DNA of 64,000 nt, from contig JAFFSR010000015.1 in assembly GCA_017163975.1 (NCBI GenBank), forward strand, positions 558,001-622,000. The letters are read 5' to 3'. Position numbers and translations under genes: made by a program. Numbering within the stretch: the first letter of the stretch is position 1; every line of letters starts with the position of its first letter. The notes beneath the pieces were generated by a model. It did not search any database. It was not told the DNA's origin and saw nothing but the letters and a program-made list of their open reading frames with translations. Shown piece by piece: positions 35,441 through 45,799 of this stretch. The stretch is from Anastatus disparis (lineage: Eukaryota; Arthropoda; Insecta; Hymenoptera; Eupelmidae).

Positions 35441-38400
35441 ATGGAGCGAGAAGTGGAGGAACCACAAGAAAGACCAATATTCTTAATTGAAAACCAAACT
35501 TCCCGATTTTACCAAAGGTTTAATGCAGAAGGTGTAGAGATTTCGGGAAGAATATCATCACCACCAGCAGGAGCAAACATTTTTGAGTGGTTAAATGGAT
35601 CTTTAGATGATCTGCGTAATCAATTAGTGAATGGGCGTAGTCCTTCCGATTTTATAGGTGTAACGATACTATCTGATCATTTTGTTCATGGACCATTATG
35701 GCTATCTTTCAGACCTATTAGAAATTTCACTACTCAAGATTTGTGGGAAATGATATTTAGTGTCGCACAGAGTTCTCAAGACTTTGACATAGATGAAAAC
35801 TTTGTGATCAAGTGTGTTATAGTGCCGGACATGAGGGGAAACGGCCGTGTTCGATTAAGTGATGATCACGTGTACAAAAAATCAATTTTCACTATACGCA
35901 ACGACGATAATCTTTGCTTTCCGAGATCAGTAGTTACGGCACTCGCCTATGCTGTAAGAGGACAAATTCGCGCTGGTACACTACACGATTACTGGAATAG
36001 TATTAGACAGCACAATAGTAGGGAGCAAAAAAGAGCAGCTCTTGATCTCATTGATCAAGCACAGGTTACTATACCATCAACAGGGTGTGGTTTACAAGAA
36101 ATTCATCAGTTTTAAATTTTTCTTGCCACAAAAAGCACAGCTATTGTGGTTTACTCTTTCCGGAATTTTGGGCGTGGGGATATACCTCTTTATGATGGTA
36201 CAAAAGTTGTAATTGATGCATACCAAAACGTATCTTATACACTACGTATAATGTATTATGAAAACCAAGGACATTATCAACCTATTCTAAACTTGACTGG
36301 TGCAGCCGGTAGTAGAGGATATTGCATACCATGTAATAAAAGTTACAAGTTCGCTATGGATCATAGATGTTCTAATAGATGTTTTAAGTGCATGTAATCA
36401 CCAGTTTGTGACAACAGTGCGGATATAAAAAAGTGCTTAAATTGCTTTAGAGAGTTTTTTGGTAATACATGTTTCGAGAACCATTTGAAATCAGGATCGT
36501 TTAAAAGAAACGTAAGTGTTTGTAAAGCGGTGAAAATTTGTCAAATTTGTTGTAAAACTATCCGTGTAAAAAACCGCGGTGAAAAACATGAATGCAGAGT
36601 TGTATTTTGTGACATTTGTAACAAACGGCTACCGACCAACCACTTTTGCTATATTCAACCTATAGAGCAAGGTAAGGAAAGATCTAAAATATTATATTTA
36701 TTTTATGATTTTGAAACACAACAAACTCTTCCTGTGTTAGGTGATGAAAATAAACAAATACATGTACCTAACCTGTGTGTTGTACAACAAGTTTGTAGTT
36801 TTTGTCTAGAGGATACTAATATATCAAATATGTGTGAAGAGTGTGGTATTCGTGAATTTGTATTTCAAAACGATCCAGTAAAACAATTTGTCGGGTTAGC
36901 TCTATCACGACGTGAAAAGTTTAAAAAAGTTATTTGTATAGCACACAATTCGCAAGGGTTTGATTGTCAATTTGTATTCAAGTATATCGTAGAAAACCAT
37001 TGTTCACGGGAGAAACCAGCGGTGATTTTAAACGGTTCCAAAATAATTCTGATGCAAATTTCAAGCGTTAAATTTATCGATAGTCTAAATTATTTTCATA
37101 TGCCACTATGTAATTTACCGAAAGCTTACGGGTTGTCAGATATAGAAAAAGGAACTTTTCCACATTTATTTAACACAGAAGAAAACCAATTATATATCGG
37201 TCCTTTACCGAGCCTAGATATGTACGGTGTCGATGGTATGAACAGTAAAGAAAGAGAAAAATTTATAGAATGGTATACTCGACAGACAGATACAGGATAC
37301 ATATTTAATTTCCAAGAAGAAATCGTAAAATATTGTAAACAAGATGTTAAAATACTGAGAGAGGCCTGTTTAGAATTTCGAAAAAATTTCATGAAGTTTA
37401 ATGTAGACCCATTCGAAGAGTGCACAACCATGGCTTCATCGTGTATGCGTGTTTACAGGAAAAAGTTTTTAAAAAAAAATCAAATAGGTGTTATGCCTGT
37501 GAGAGGGTACAGAATGGCTGATAATCAATCCATTTAAGCTATGCAATGGCTTTATTGGATGGAACAAAAGGTTCTACAGTGTCGAATCGAGCATGCAGGG
37601 CATGGACGCGAGAGGAGACTTATTGAAGGTATTCTTGTTGATGGATACGCTCTACCACGGACAGATGAGGATCATAATGGTACAGTTCTTCAATTTTACG
37701 GGTGCTACTGGCATGGATGTCCACGATGTTACAGAATAAATAGAAATGAAACATTATCATCAGGCGAATCGCTTGACGACAGATATGAAAGAACATGTGC
37801 TATATCCTTAAAAATTAAAACAGGCAATTATACACTCATTGAAATATGGGGTTGCGAATTTGAGCGGGAAATTTCACGTAACCAGGAATTGAGAGAATAT
37901 ATAGATGCGAATATCGATATTGTTTATCGTAAACCGCTGGACCCCCGTGATGTATTTTTCGGTGGTAGAACTGGTAACACGATAAAATTATACGAGTGTG
38001 AGGGTGATGAAAAAATTAAATACGTTGATGTATGTTCATTATATCCATACATTTGTAAACGAGGTAAATATCCTGTGGGTCATCCAACGTTATATGTGGG
38101 TAATGAAACTCAAACTCTCATAGGGGTTAACAACGACATCAGTAACGTTGAAGGTCTTATCATGTGTGATATACTCCCGCCCAGAAATTTGTATCACCCT
38201 GTTTTACCAGTTAAAATGCATGGAAAATTAATTTTTTCTTTTTGCCGTACGTGCTGTGAACAAATGATTCAAATGGATTGTATGCACGATAATACGATAG
38301 ATCGGGTATTAAACGGAACATGGGTGTCGGAAGAGCTTAAAAAAGCTGTAGAAACAGGATACGTGATTCAAAACGTTTACGAAATATGGCAATATAAGAT

Positions 38401-39328
38401 GGTACAATATAATCCTGTCACGCGAACAGGTGGTATTTTTACCGAGTACATCGATGAATTCTTCAAACAAAAAACCGAGGCTTCTGGTTACCCGTCAGAG
38501 TGTATTACCGAAGATCATAAGGACCGATATATAGAGAACTTTGAACGTGAAGAGGGTATTCGTCTAAGTAAAACTGATATAAATTTTAATGCGGGTTTGA
38601 GATCGGTTGCTAAACTATGTTTAAACTCGTTATGGGGGAAGCTCGCGCAACGAGAGAATATGGCTAAAACAGAGGTTGTTACAGAGCCAGCAAGATTGAC
38701 AGAACTACTTACCAATGCTGAAGTGGTTGTAAACAGTATCATCCCAGTCAATGATCAGGTATTGTACGTGAACTGGCAGTATCAGGATGAAGCTCTCTTG
38801 CAGTCACGCACGACAAGTGTTGTAATTGCAGCTTTCACAACAGCACAAGCCCGGCTTAAACTTTTTGATTATTTGAACAAACTAGGATCGCGTGCACTGT
38901 ACTACGACTCCGTTTTCTATGTCAGTAAGAACGACGAACACGATTTGCCGACCGGTACACTGCTTGGTGAACTTACTGATGAATTAGCGGAGAAAGGTGT
39001 TGGTACATACATATCATCTTTTGCCTCTGGTGGGCCGAAATTTTACGCGTACAAGTGTAAACTTCCAGATGATTCTGAACAAACAGTATGTAAAATTAAA
39101 GGTATAAGACTAAATCATTCAAATAGTCAAAAAATTAATTATGAAAGTATACGCGAGTTAATATCGGGTAACACAGACGAAATTATTATATCTTCATCGG
39201 CAATAAGAAGGACAGATTTTCACGGAGTATTATCACTTACAGAGACGAAAACTTGTAAAACCGTATATGGTAAAAGAAGATTTGTCGGGTTGAAAAAAAG
39301 CTACCCGTACGGATACAGACACAGTTAA
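35441..39328 (+). pseudogene. pPolB: Protein-primed family B DNA polymerase, disrupted
   Basis: One frame of 1296 codons interrupted by three in-frame TAA codons (36113-36115, 36395-36397, 37535-37537). In order it has an N-terminal extension with N-D-D-N-L-C-F-P-R and a cysteine-rich zinc-binding stretch (C-Q-I-C, C-D-I-C-N). The 3'-5' exonuclease follows with all three motifs: D-F-E near 36708, N-S-Q-G-F-D near 36955, Y-C-K-Q-D near 37335. The palm has motif A D-V-C-S-L-Y-P at 38027 and a motif B region K-L-C-L-N-S-L-W-G near 38610. Motif C is damaged: Y-Y-D is joined directly to S-V at 38900-38914, two residues short of the family form, removing a catalytic acid. The enzyme would copy the element from a terminal protein primer. 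The gene is dead on several counts. Confidence 0.93.
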
Positions 39329-39697
39329 CGACTGAACTCTACATCGTCTGAGCAGGTATACAATGATAAGAACGCATGCGCAGAACAATTTCCAATCCTA
39401 AACGCTCGTGAGACCGTGAGTGGTAGGGGGAGAGAGGTAATATTGCAGTGGTGGGGGGGGACGAGCTCGTCTCTAACGCGCTCACGGTTGTGGGAGCCAA
39501 TCGCGCATGCACTAAAAAGCTAGCTGTTCTGTAGCGCTCGCAAGCGGCGTGCGTTAATATTACGACAGTGGGAGGACGAGCTCTTCTTCAACGCTCTCGC
39601 GGATACGCGAGTGACCGCGCGGGGGCCCCACCGCGATCACAAGATTGTCGTAGACTCCAGAAAAACTTTAGCTCTGTCAGCAGACAGCTCTGGTAAT
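39329..39697 (+). promoter_or_regulatory. GC-rich intergenic block with direct repeat
   Basis: This is the only strongly GC-rich stretch of the element. A module TAATATT...CAGTGG...ACGAGCTC...AACGC(G)CTC occurs twice, near 39440-39486 and 39555-39601. A GCGCGG/CCGCGC-type hairpin follows near 39600. It precedes the run ATPase to capsid, so it is a candidate promoter for virion-type genes. Confidence 0.45.
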
Positions 39698-39904
39698 ATG
39701 GAGAAAAAAAGTGTGAGATTTGATCCCAACTCACCAAGTATTCGTATATTACACGTGTGGAATTACGCCAGTCGTGCTGCACGGCGTGGCGAGTGGGAAC
39801 AAGCGGCACGAGATCGGGTACAGTTTAGATGGAGGATCGAGAGAATTGGTAAAATTATTGAAGCTGTGTTGGTGAAAAAGTACATGGATTTTACAAAGTC
39901 ATAA
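39698..39904 (+). CDS. Small basic protein, 68 aa, unknown
   Basis: I choose the ATG at 39698 over an upstream in-frame ATG at 39611 because the upstream part lies in the GC-rich block and has no protein character. The product has alternating basic and hydrophobic residues (R-G-E-W-E-Q-A-A-R-D-R-V, I-G-K-I-I-E-A-V) likely to form two helices. It lies 84 bp before the packaging ATPase. No family is recognised. Confidence 0.5.
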   Translation: MEKKSVRFDPNSPSIRILHVWNYASRAARRGEWEQAARDRVQFRWRIERIGKIIEAVLVKKYMDFTKS

Positions 39905-39988
39905 ACTATAACTATCAGTTTTTTTTGTTGGAACGTCTAGTGTGCTAACAGTTTCAAAGAAAAATAGTAGTTGGTATAGCAGTAAGTC

Positions 39989-40669
39989 ATGGATATTAGA
40001 TGGAAACACCCGTGGACATCTATGCTTTGCGGACCTACCGGTTGTGGCAAAACAGTGTTTGTAAAAAAATTTCTAAAATACATCGATTGTATGAGTGACA
40101 CACGTTTTGACCGCGTGATCGTTTACTATGCTGAATGGCAGGCAGGTTACAAAGAGCTTGGGAGACATAAAGAATTTCGCGAGGGACTTCCTCAAAGTAC
40201 GGACTACGCTGGTGACTCACGCCCAAAGTTATTAATATTGGATGATCTGATGCGTGAATCATCCTCAAGTAACGCCATTGTCAACTTATTCACAAAGGGG
40301 AGTCATCACAATAACCTAAGCGTCATATTTATTACACAGAATATATTTCATCAAGGAAAAGGCCAACGAGACATTTCGCTCAACGCACAATACATGATCG
40401 TGTTTAGAAATTTACGCGATCGTACACAAATACAACATCTTTCGCGCCAGCTCTGTCCTGAAGATCCACGATTCTTACAAGAGGCGTACTGGGACGCCAC
40501 CTCACGGCCATTTGGATACCTTTTTCTAGATTTAAAACAAAATACTCCAGATAATTGTCGTTTTCGTGCTTGCATCTTCCCCGATGACGAATATCAGTAC
40601 GTTTACGTACCTCGAAAGCAGTTTAAAGGCGTTGATTTGAGTAATCACCTTCCAGTCGTATATTTGTGA
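39989..40669 (+). CDS. Genome-packaging ATPase (FtsK/HerA, A32-type)
   Basis: An intact 226-aa P-loop ATPase. Walker A is G-P-T-G-C-G-K-T at residues 15-22. Walker B is L-L-I-L-D-D at 81-86. A sensor-like V-I-F-I-T-Q-N is at 112-118, and an arginine-rich stretch follows at about 140-150. The length and motif order fit the Polinton/adintovirus packaging ATPase, which moves DNA into the capsid. The stop overlaps the next start as TGATG. No damage is seen. Confidence 0.93.
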   Translation: MDIRWKHPWTSMLCGPTGCGKTVFVKKFLKYIDCMSDTRFDRVIVYYAEWQAGYKELGRHKEFREGLPQSTDYAGDSRPKLLILDDLMRESSSSNAIVNLFTKGSHHNNLSVIFITQNIFHQGKGQRDISLNAQYMIVFRNLRDRTQIQHLSRQLCPEDPRFLQEAYWDATSRPFGYLFLDLKQNTPDNCRFRACIFPDDEYQYVYVPRKQFKGVDLSNHLPVVYL

Positions 40670-41013
40670 TGGAGCGGAAAACTAGAGGTCCTATCGGGCA
40701 AAAGCATACAGATATTTTAAGAGCGCTTTACCATTTTAACAGGGAACAACGCGCTACCGTGCTCCGTAAGGCCGATCCCAAATTGGTCAGATACATTTGT
40801 GAGTGTGCTCTCAACGTGTTGCGCGGTAACGTTTCTCTCAACAGAACGCACAAAACTCGATTACGTAAACACGCAGGCATTCTTAGACGATTGGCAAGTC
40901 CTCAAAAGAATCTAGCTACGAAAAAGAAAATTATCGTACAGCACGGCGGATTCTTGCCAATATTGTTGGCACCACTCATTGGTACAGTATTGTCAAGTCT
41001 TATATCAAAATAA
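40669..41013 (+). CDS. Small basic protein with hydrophobic C-terminus (virion pX/pVI-like)
   Basis: A 114-aa protein starting at the ATG that shares one base with the ATPase stop (TGATG). The body is arginine/lysine-rich. The last 25 residues begin Q-H-G-G-F-L and continue as a leucine-rich hydrophobic helix ending S-S-L-I-S-K. Polintons and adintoviruses often carry such a protein next to the ATPase. It is compared with adenovirus core or membrane-lytic peptides, by family knowledge. The exact role is inferred. The frame is intact. Confidence 0.65.
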   Translation: MERKTRGPIGQKHTDILRALYHFNREQRATVLRKADPKLVRYICECALNVLRGNVSLNRTHKTRLRKHAGILRRLASPQKNLATKKKIIVQHGGFLPILLAPLIGTVLSSLISK

Positions 41014-41027
41014 AAAAATTTAAAAAA

Positions 41028-41732
41028 ATGGAACACACCAAAAAAATGATTTTGTTACCATAAGAGAGTGTGGAACGCTTACAACAAAAACTTTTCACCA
41101 ACGCTGGGTTAAAGTCGGTGCAAACACCAGGAACTGCTGTTAGCAGGCTGGATGCAGAGATGAGTGATATCTTGAATTCTACGGACGATATGAGCGAGCG
41201 GGATAAATGGCAACGATATTCTCAAGCATTACAACGTTATCTACATTTTAAAGATATTAGTAACAAGAAGACAGAAACTACAAAGAAAAACGATGATGTG
41301 CAAGATGCTGATATTATCAACGATGATAATAATGATGATGCTGAGGCAGAGTCAAAACGAGTCGTCAAAGAATTAGAAGATCGTGTGGATGCACGAATTG
41401 TGGAAAGTGTACCTTTAAAATACCGGTCCAATGCAGCGGGTCGTTTACAACATTTACATGGCACAGGTATCGTCACTTGGGATGGTAATGGTGCAACATG
41501 TATAGATGGCATTCCTATCCGTGGCGCAAATATTATCGACTTGGTTAACGACGCTATGAGGAAAAGACAACACGTGAATCCGGCAGGTGCTCATCAGTTT
41601 GCTCTGGCACTTCGACGTGTCGTGACGCCTCGGCTTTTTATTGGGAACGATCGTGTGTTACAGATAATCGATGAGGCTTCTCCTTTCGCTTCTCCAGAGT
41701 CTGGTAGTAGCAAATCAAAATTGCGGTGGTAG
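41028..41732 (+). pseudogene. Conserved Polinton protein of unknown function, premature stop
   Basis: The frame starts at the ATG at 41028 and meets TAA at 41061-41063 after 11 codons. It then continues open for 223 codons to TAG at 41732. The N-terminal half is acidic and coiled-coil-like. The C-terminal half includes C-I-D-G-I-P-I-R-G and I-I-D-L-V-N-D-A-M, a pattern I recall from unnamed proteins of other Polintons. Unless translation starts downstream (Met at about 41160), the product is lost. It lies between two virion-type genes. Confidence 0.65.
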
Positions 41733-41816
41733 TAACAAACTCAGCGAGGAAGAACAAGGGTGTAGAAAGAGAAAGAGAAGAAAGAAAGTCGCCAGATCAC
41801 CGAAATCAGGGGAAAC

Positions 41817-42298
41817 ATGGAGTCGTCTGGGCACGAAATTCTGAAATTAGAGAAAGACGATGAAGGGAAAAAGTCTGTTCTAGATTCTATAATTGATTTA
41901 ATGCCTTTTGAGATGCACGTACCAGGATACAAATTTTGCGGACCCGGAACAAAACTGGCTGATCGTCTTAAACGTGGTGATGTTGGAATTAACCCGCTTG
42001 ATGAAGCGTGTCGTGAACATGACATAGCCTATGCCAATAAGAAGTCGACAGATCTTCGTCGAGCTGACCAAATACTAGCAGAGAAAGCTTTTTCTCGGAT
42101 GCTTGGTAGTGAAACCCCACCCGATGAACGTACAGTTGCAATGATGACTGCTTGTTGTATGGTTAGTAAAATTACTTTTGAAAAATTTTTTTCGCGTATT
42201 AAGAAGGCTATAAAATGCAGGGATAAGAAAATAAAGAAGACAAAAACGTGTATGATTCCGACGAAGAAGCAAGCAAAAGGAAAAAAACAAGAATAATG
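41817..42298 (+). CDS. Parvovirus-type phospholipase A2 domain protein
   Basis: An intact 159-aa protein (stop TAA at 42294-42296). Residues 38-47 carry the calcium-loop motif Y-K-F-C-G-P-G-T-K-L. Residues 62-69 carry D-E-A-C-R-E-H-D, with His68-Asp69 as the catalytic pair, followed by I-A-Y. This is the short PLA2 found in parvovirus VP1 and in many Polintons and adintoviruses, where it is thought to help the particle leave the endosome. A lysine-rich tail follows the domain and could direct it to the nucleus. The stop overlaps the integrase start as TAATG. Confidence 0.9.
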
Positions 42299-43378
42299 CA
42301 GAAACAATTAAGTAAGCTTTATTTTGGTCCACCAAGACCAGAAGCATATGCGGGGGCTAATAAAATTATAACCTCTGTACGAAAGAAATACCCAGCTCGA
42401 AAAGTCATCGACTGGCTCGAGAGTCAGGATGTTTACAATCTGCACAGACCTGTACGACACAGGTTTCCTAGACGCCATTACAATGTTCGAAATCGTGATG
42501 ACGTCTGGGAGGCAGATTTGATGGATATGAGAGCGGTCAAAACTTATAACGATAATTACACTTATATCCTCGTTGTCATCGACGTTTTGAGTAAATATGC
42601 ATGGGCTTTACCACTCATGGATAAAACTTCAAAAAGTGTTGCCAAAGCATTTGAAAACATTTTGAAAAACAGTGCCAATCGAAAACCTGTGATTTTTCAA
42701 ACGGACAAAGGGAAAGAATTTCTAGGAAAGGAACTGCAAGAAGTGTTGAAGAAAAATGAAATTTCATTTAGAATAGTGCGAAGTCCTGATATTAAAGCAG
42801 CTGTAGCCGAAAGGTTTATAAGAACTATAAGGGAACGGATGTGGCGATATTTTACGCATAAAAACACTCGTCGATACGTTGATATTCTAGAAAAAATATT
42901 AGAGTCTTACAATCATAGCAAACACTCATCCATCAAGATGGAGTCAGCATCTGTTACGATTTACAACGCCCACAAAGCTCGAAAAAATTTAGAATCTCGA
43001 TATGGTTGCTCCAAGTACTGAAAACCTCAATACACCATCGGTGACCTAGTACGGGTCAGTCGAGCAAGAAACGTGTTTGCGAAAGGATACGAGGGTGGAT
43101 GGACATTGGAACTGTTTAAAATTACTCGTATTTCAGTAGCGCGCCCGCCACCGGTATACTTTCTAAAAGATTTAGCTGATGAGGATATTGAAGGGTGTTT
43201 CTACGAGCACGAGTTGACTAGAGTAAAAAAGGATTTAAATAACGCGAGTTTCGAGGTTGAAAAAATTTTAAAAAGTACTGGAAGTGTCCGGAATAAAAAA
43301 TATTTTGTTAAATGGAAAGGTTACCCCGATAAATTTAATTCCTGGGTTGCAGCCAGCCAAATCGAAAAAACATCATGA
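42296..43378 (+). pseudogene. INT: Retroviral-type DDE integrase with chromodomain, one premature stop
   Basis: I choose the ATG at 42296, in the TAATG overlap with the PLA2 stop. The catalytic core has Asp74 (W-E-A-D-L), Asp137 (Q-T-D-K-G-K-E-F) and Glu172 (V-A-E-R-F), 35 residues after the second Asp. A TGA at 43019-43021 (codon 242) stops the frame. Beyond it, in the same frame, are an SH3-like segment (I-G-D-L-V-R-V) and a clear chromodomain (Y-F-V-K-W-K-G-Y at about 43303-43326). The truncated product would keep the core but lose its presumed chromatin-targeting end. Polinton integrase makes the 6-bp-staggered insertion (family knowledge). The end overlaps the penton start as ATGA. Confidence 0.92.
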
Positions 43379-44193
43379 AGGATCAATTTTACATTATACT
43401 ACCTAGTAATAGTAGGATGCATTATTTCCCTGACAATACTACAACACGGTTCGTTACTCATCTACCACAACAAATACGACTGCAAGGATATTGGAGCGTT
43501 GCACTTTCGGAGATCCAAATTCCTATGACATTTCAACATGTTCCACCAAACGAGGACGAAAGATTTGTCTGTGTAAAAAATATACCACCATCGTCGCTGG
43601 GGACTAATAAAATTGCACCGGTCATTTCATCCATTAATTTTATACGTCCAGGTGTTTACAAACATTTAGAAAGTCTCGTGGAGGAAGTGAACAATCTGAG
43701 CTGTGTAAAACACCATCTACGTTTTCAGATAGAGCGTGGTGGATACGTATCAATCAGACGCGTTTTTTTAACAGAGGAATGTACGCCAATTGATCACGTT
43801 TTAGAATTGTTAAGGAATTTGAGAAAAATTCTCGGGTTTGAAACTGGAAAAAATGAAGCTATCAAGGTCGATAAAGAAGAACCTACTTTAGCTAATTACC
43901 CTGCTAATCTTTCTAATGGGTTACCAACAACTCTAATGGTGTACAGTGACATCTGTGAACCTTATGTAATCGGAGATGTGCAAGGTAAATTATTAAGAGC
44001 GGTTTCCTTAAATACCGAGGATTGCAAATATGGTGGTGTAAAAATAAAAAACTTTTCACCATCTATGTACATACCGCTATTGTTTAACTCTTTTCAAACT
44101 ATTGAAATAGATATAAGAGATCAACAAGGTCAGCCAATACCATTTGATTTTGGCACCTTGACAGTGACGTTGCACTTTCATCGTATTGATTAA
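43375..44193 (+). CDS. Penton-like minor capsid protein
   Basis: An intact 272-aa protein beginning F-Y-I-I-L-P-S-N-S, then Y-F-P-D-N-T-T-T-R-F and a G-Y-W-S-V-A-L-S-E-I segment. This is the characteristic start of the Polinton/adintovirus penton (single jelly-roll vertex protein). The rest is beta-rich and ends T-L-T-V-T-L-H-F. In family models it forms the five-fold vertices beside the double jelly-roll major capsid. It overlaps the integrase stop by 4 bp and is followed 11 bp later by the basic core-like gene. Confidence 0.85.
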   Translation: MKDQFYIILPSNSRMHYFPDNTTTRFVTHLPQQIRLQGYWSVALSEIQIPMTFQHVPPNEDERFVCVKNIPPSSLGTNKIAPVISSINFIRPGVYKHLESLVEEVNNLSCVKHHLRFQIERGGYVSIRRVFLTEECTPIDHVLELLRNLRKILGFETGKNEAIKVDKEEPTLANYPANLSNGLPTTLMVYSDICEPYVIGDVQGKLLRAVSLNTEDCKYGGVKIKNFSPSMYIPLLFNSFQTIEIDIRDQQGQPIPFDFGTLTVTLHFHRID

Positions 44194-44204
44194 TAAGAAA
44201 AAAG

Positions 44205-44723
44205 ATGAATTATTACGAGGCATACTTTGACATGCAGATCGGTGGTGGTGGTAAAAATGGTAGGGGTATCGGACGTATTTACGTTGGAGCCCCCTATCAA
44301 AGAGGGCATGGTGGTGTAGGAAGTTTTCTAGCTGGGTTGTTTCGTCGTGTATTACCGCTACTCACCCGTGGTGCTAAAGCTGTGGGAAAGGAGGCATTGC
44401 GTACCGGTGTGAACGTTTTATCTGACGTTGCAACACAGAATACTCCAATCAAAGAATCTCTACGAAATCGTATAAAAGAGCCTGGCACAAATCTTAAAAG
44501 AAAGGCTGAAGAGAAACTGGATAAATTGATGGAAGGATCTAGATATAAGAAACAGCGTTATCTGTCTGCTTTGCAGTTGGATGACGGCCGTGTCAGTGTT
44601 AAGAGCACTCGAAGAAAGATTAAACGGCGCAGCACAAAAAATAAAAGGAATAAAGTAGTAAAGAAGAAAATAAATAGAACCAGAAAAAAAAAGAAAAATT
44701 CTCGAAAAAGTAAAAAAGTATGA
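44205..44723 (+). CDS. Basic core-like virion protein (adenovirus core-protein-like)
   Basis: An intact 172-aa protein. The N-terminus is glycine-rich with Y-V-G-A-P-Y-Q-R-G-H-G and G-S-F-L-A-G-L-F-R-R. A helical middle follows (G-A-K-A-V-G-K-E-A-L), then a long lysine/arginine tail. The layout matches a conserved Polinton/adintovirus protein thought to be a DNA-condensing or minor virion protein. The basic tail is suited to DNA binding or nuclear import. It lies 27 bp before the major capsid gene. Confidence 0.7.
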   Translation: MNYYEAYFDMQIGGGGKNGRGIGRIYVGAPYQRGHGGVGSFLAGLFRRVLPLLTRGAKAVGKEALRTGVNVLSDVATQNTPIKESLRNRIKEPGTNLKRKAEEKLDKLMEGSRYKKQRYLSALQLDDGRVSVKSTRRKIKRRSTKNKRNKVVKKKINRTRKKKKNSRKSKKV

Positions 44724-44750
44724 ACGACAAGAGATATTTTCGATTAAAAA

Positions 44751-45684
44751 ATGGCGTTTTTACACACACAGTCCTGTGAGTGCATGAAATCGGAATTGCT
44801 CCTATTCGACATTCCTCCGACACAGACTACTATCGAGAGCTCTCATTGGGTCCAGTATAAGCCTATCTCCTCGTTGACTGATGACGCACCTATAGAATTT
44901 GTAATATCTGGAAATAGTGAAGATTATTTAGATTTAGCACATACTATGCTTAGCTTGCGCGTTAGCTTATACACCACTGTCGATGAGTATCCTGGAAATG
45001 TGACTGCAGAACTACTCAATAAAGTGGCTCCGGTGAATAATTTTATGCACTCACTATTCAGCCAATTAGATGTACTATTTAACCAGAAACCTGTGACAGC
45101 TCCAAATAATGCTTACGCATACAGAGCATACATCGAGACACTGCTCAACTATGGCCCTGCTGCTAAAAATTCTCATTTATCAACCGTTTTGTGGTGTGAC
45201 GATACAGCTGAGAAAATGGACGATGTGGGTAGTGACAACCAAGGACTTGTTAAGCGGCGTGAATATTTGAATGCTCAATCCGTTCAATTTTGATCATTTT
45301 AACATCAATTTTCTATGTTTGTTTGTTGATGGTGTTCAAATACCTTCAAAACCATTACAACCTGATTTCAAAGTAAAAAAGTTATACGTTGATGCATATC
45401 ATACTTTATTCAGCGGTACAGGTGTCCATTTTCTCAATGAGGGAAATAAAATTACTCGTGAGTCGTATCCAAACGGTTTCTGTCTGTTTGCGTTTGATAT
45501 ATCACCCGATTTATCGGCAAATAAATGTATTCATTGGAATTTAATAAAACATGGAAGTGTTAGACTCGATGTCAGATTTAGCGAACCTCTGACAGACACC
45601 GTCAATTGTATAATTTATGCAGAATACAATAACATTTTAGAGATTGACGCATCACGACAAACAATTGTAGATTTTAATGGGTAA
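44751..45684 (+). pseudogene. MCP: Major capsid protein (double jelly-roll), internally deleted
   Basis: Two frames share the gene. 44751-45293 gives the N-terminal part (H-W-V-Q-Y-K-P-I, then V-N-N-F-M-H-S-L-F-S-Q). 45271-45684, in another frame, gives the C-terminal part (L-N-P-F-N-F-D-H-F-N-I-N-F, V-D-G-V-Q-I-P-S-K). They meet at about 45270. Compared with the usual length of Polinton capsid proteins, roughly 130-170 codons are missing at this point. The missing part would span the end of the first jelly roll and the linker. The deletion changes the frame, so no capsid can form from this copy. Orientation and place in the cluster are as expected. Confidence 0.88.
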
Positions 45685-45799
45685 AGCTATCAATAGATGG
45701 CGCTTACAAATTTTATCGGATGAAAAGACATCACCGTTACTCCTCAGTATAGCTTTAATCGTTGCATTGGTCAGACAAAAAGTTAAATCATGGATGTAG
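45677..45799 (+). CDS. 40-aa putative single-span membrane protein
   Basis: A short frame overlapping the end of the capsid gene by 8 bp and the next gene's start by 10 bp. A basic N-terminus is followed by a 14-residue hydrophobic stretch (P-L-L-L-S-I-A-L-I-V-A-L-V) and a short basic tail. Tight packing and the clear membrane-helix profile argue for a real small gene. No family is assigned. Confidence 0.5.
   Translation: MGKAINRWRLQILSDEKTSPLLLSIALIVALVRQKVKSWM

Noticed and set aside
39555..39563. TAATATTAC, the nonanucleotide of rolling-circle (CRESS) virus origins
   Set aside because: A single AT-rich 9-mer without a flanking stem-loop or a Rep gene; chance is the simplest explanation.
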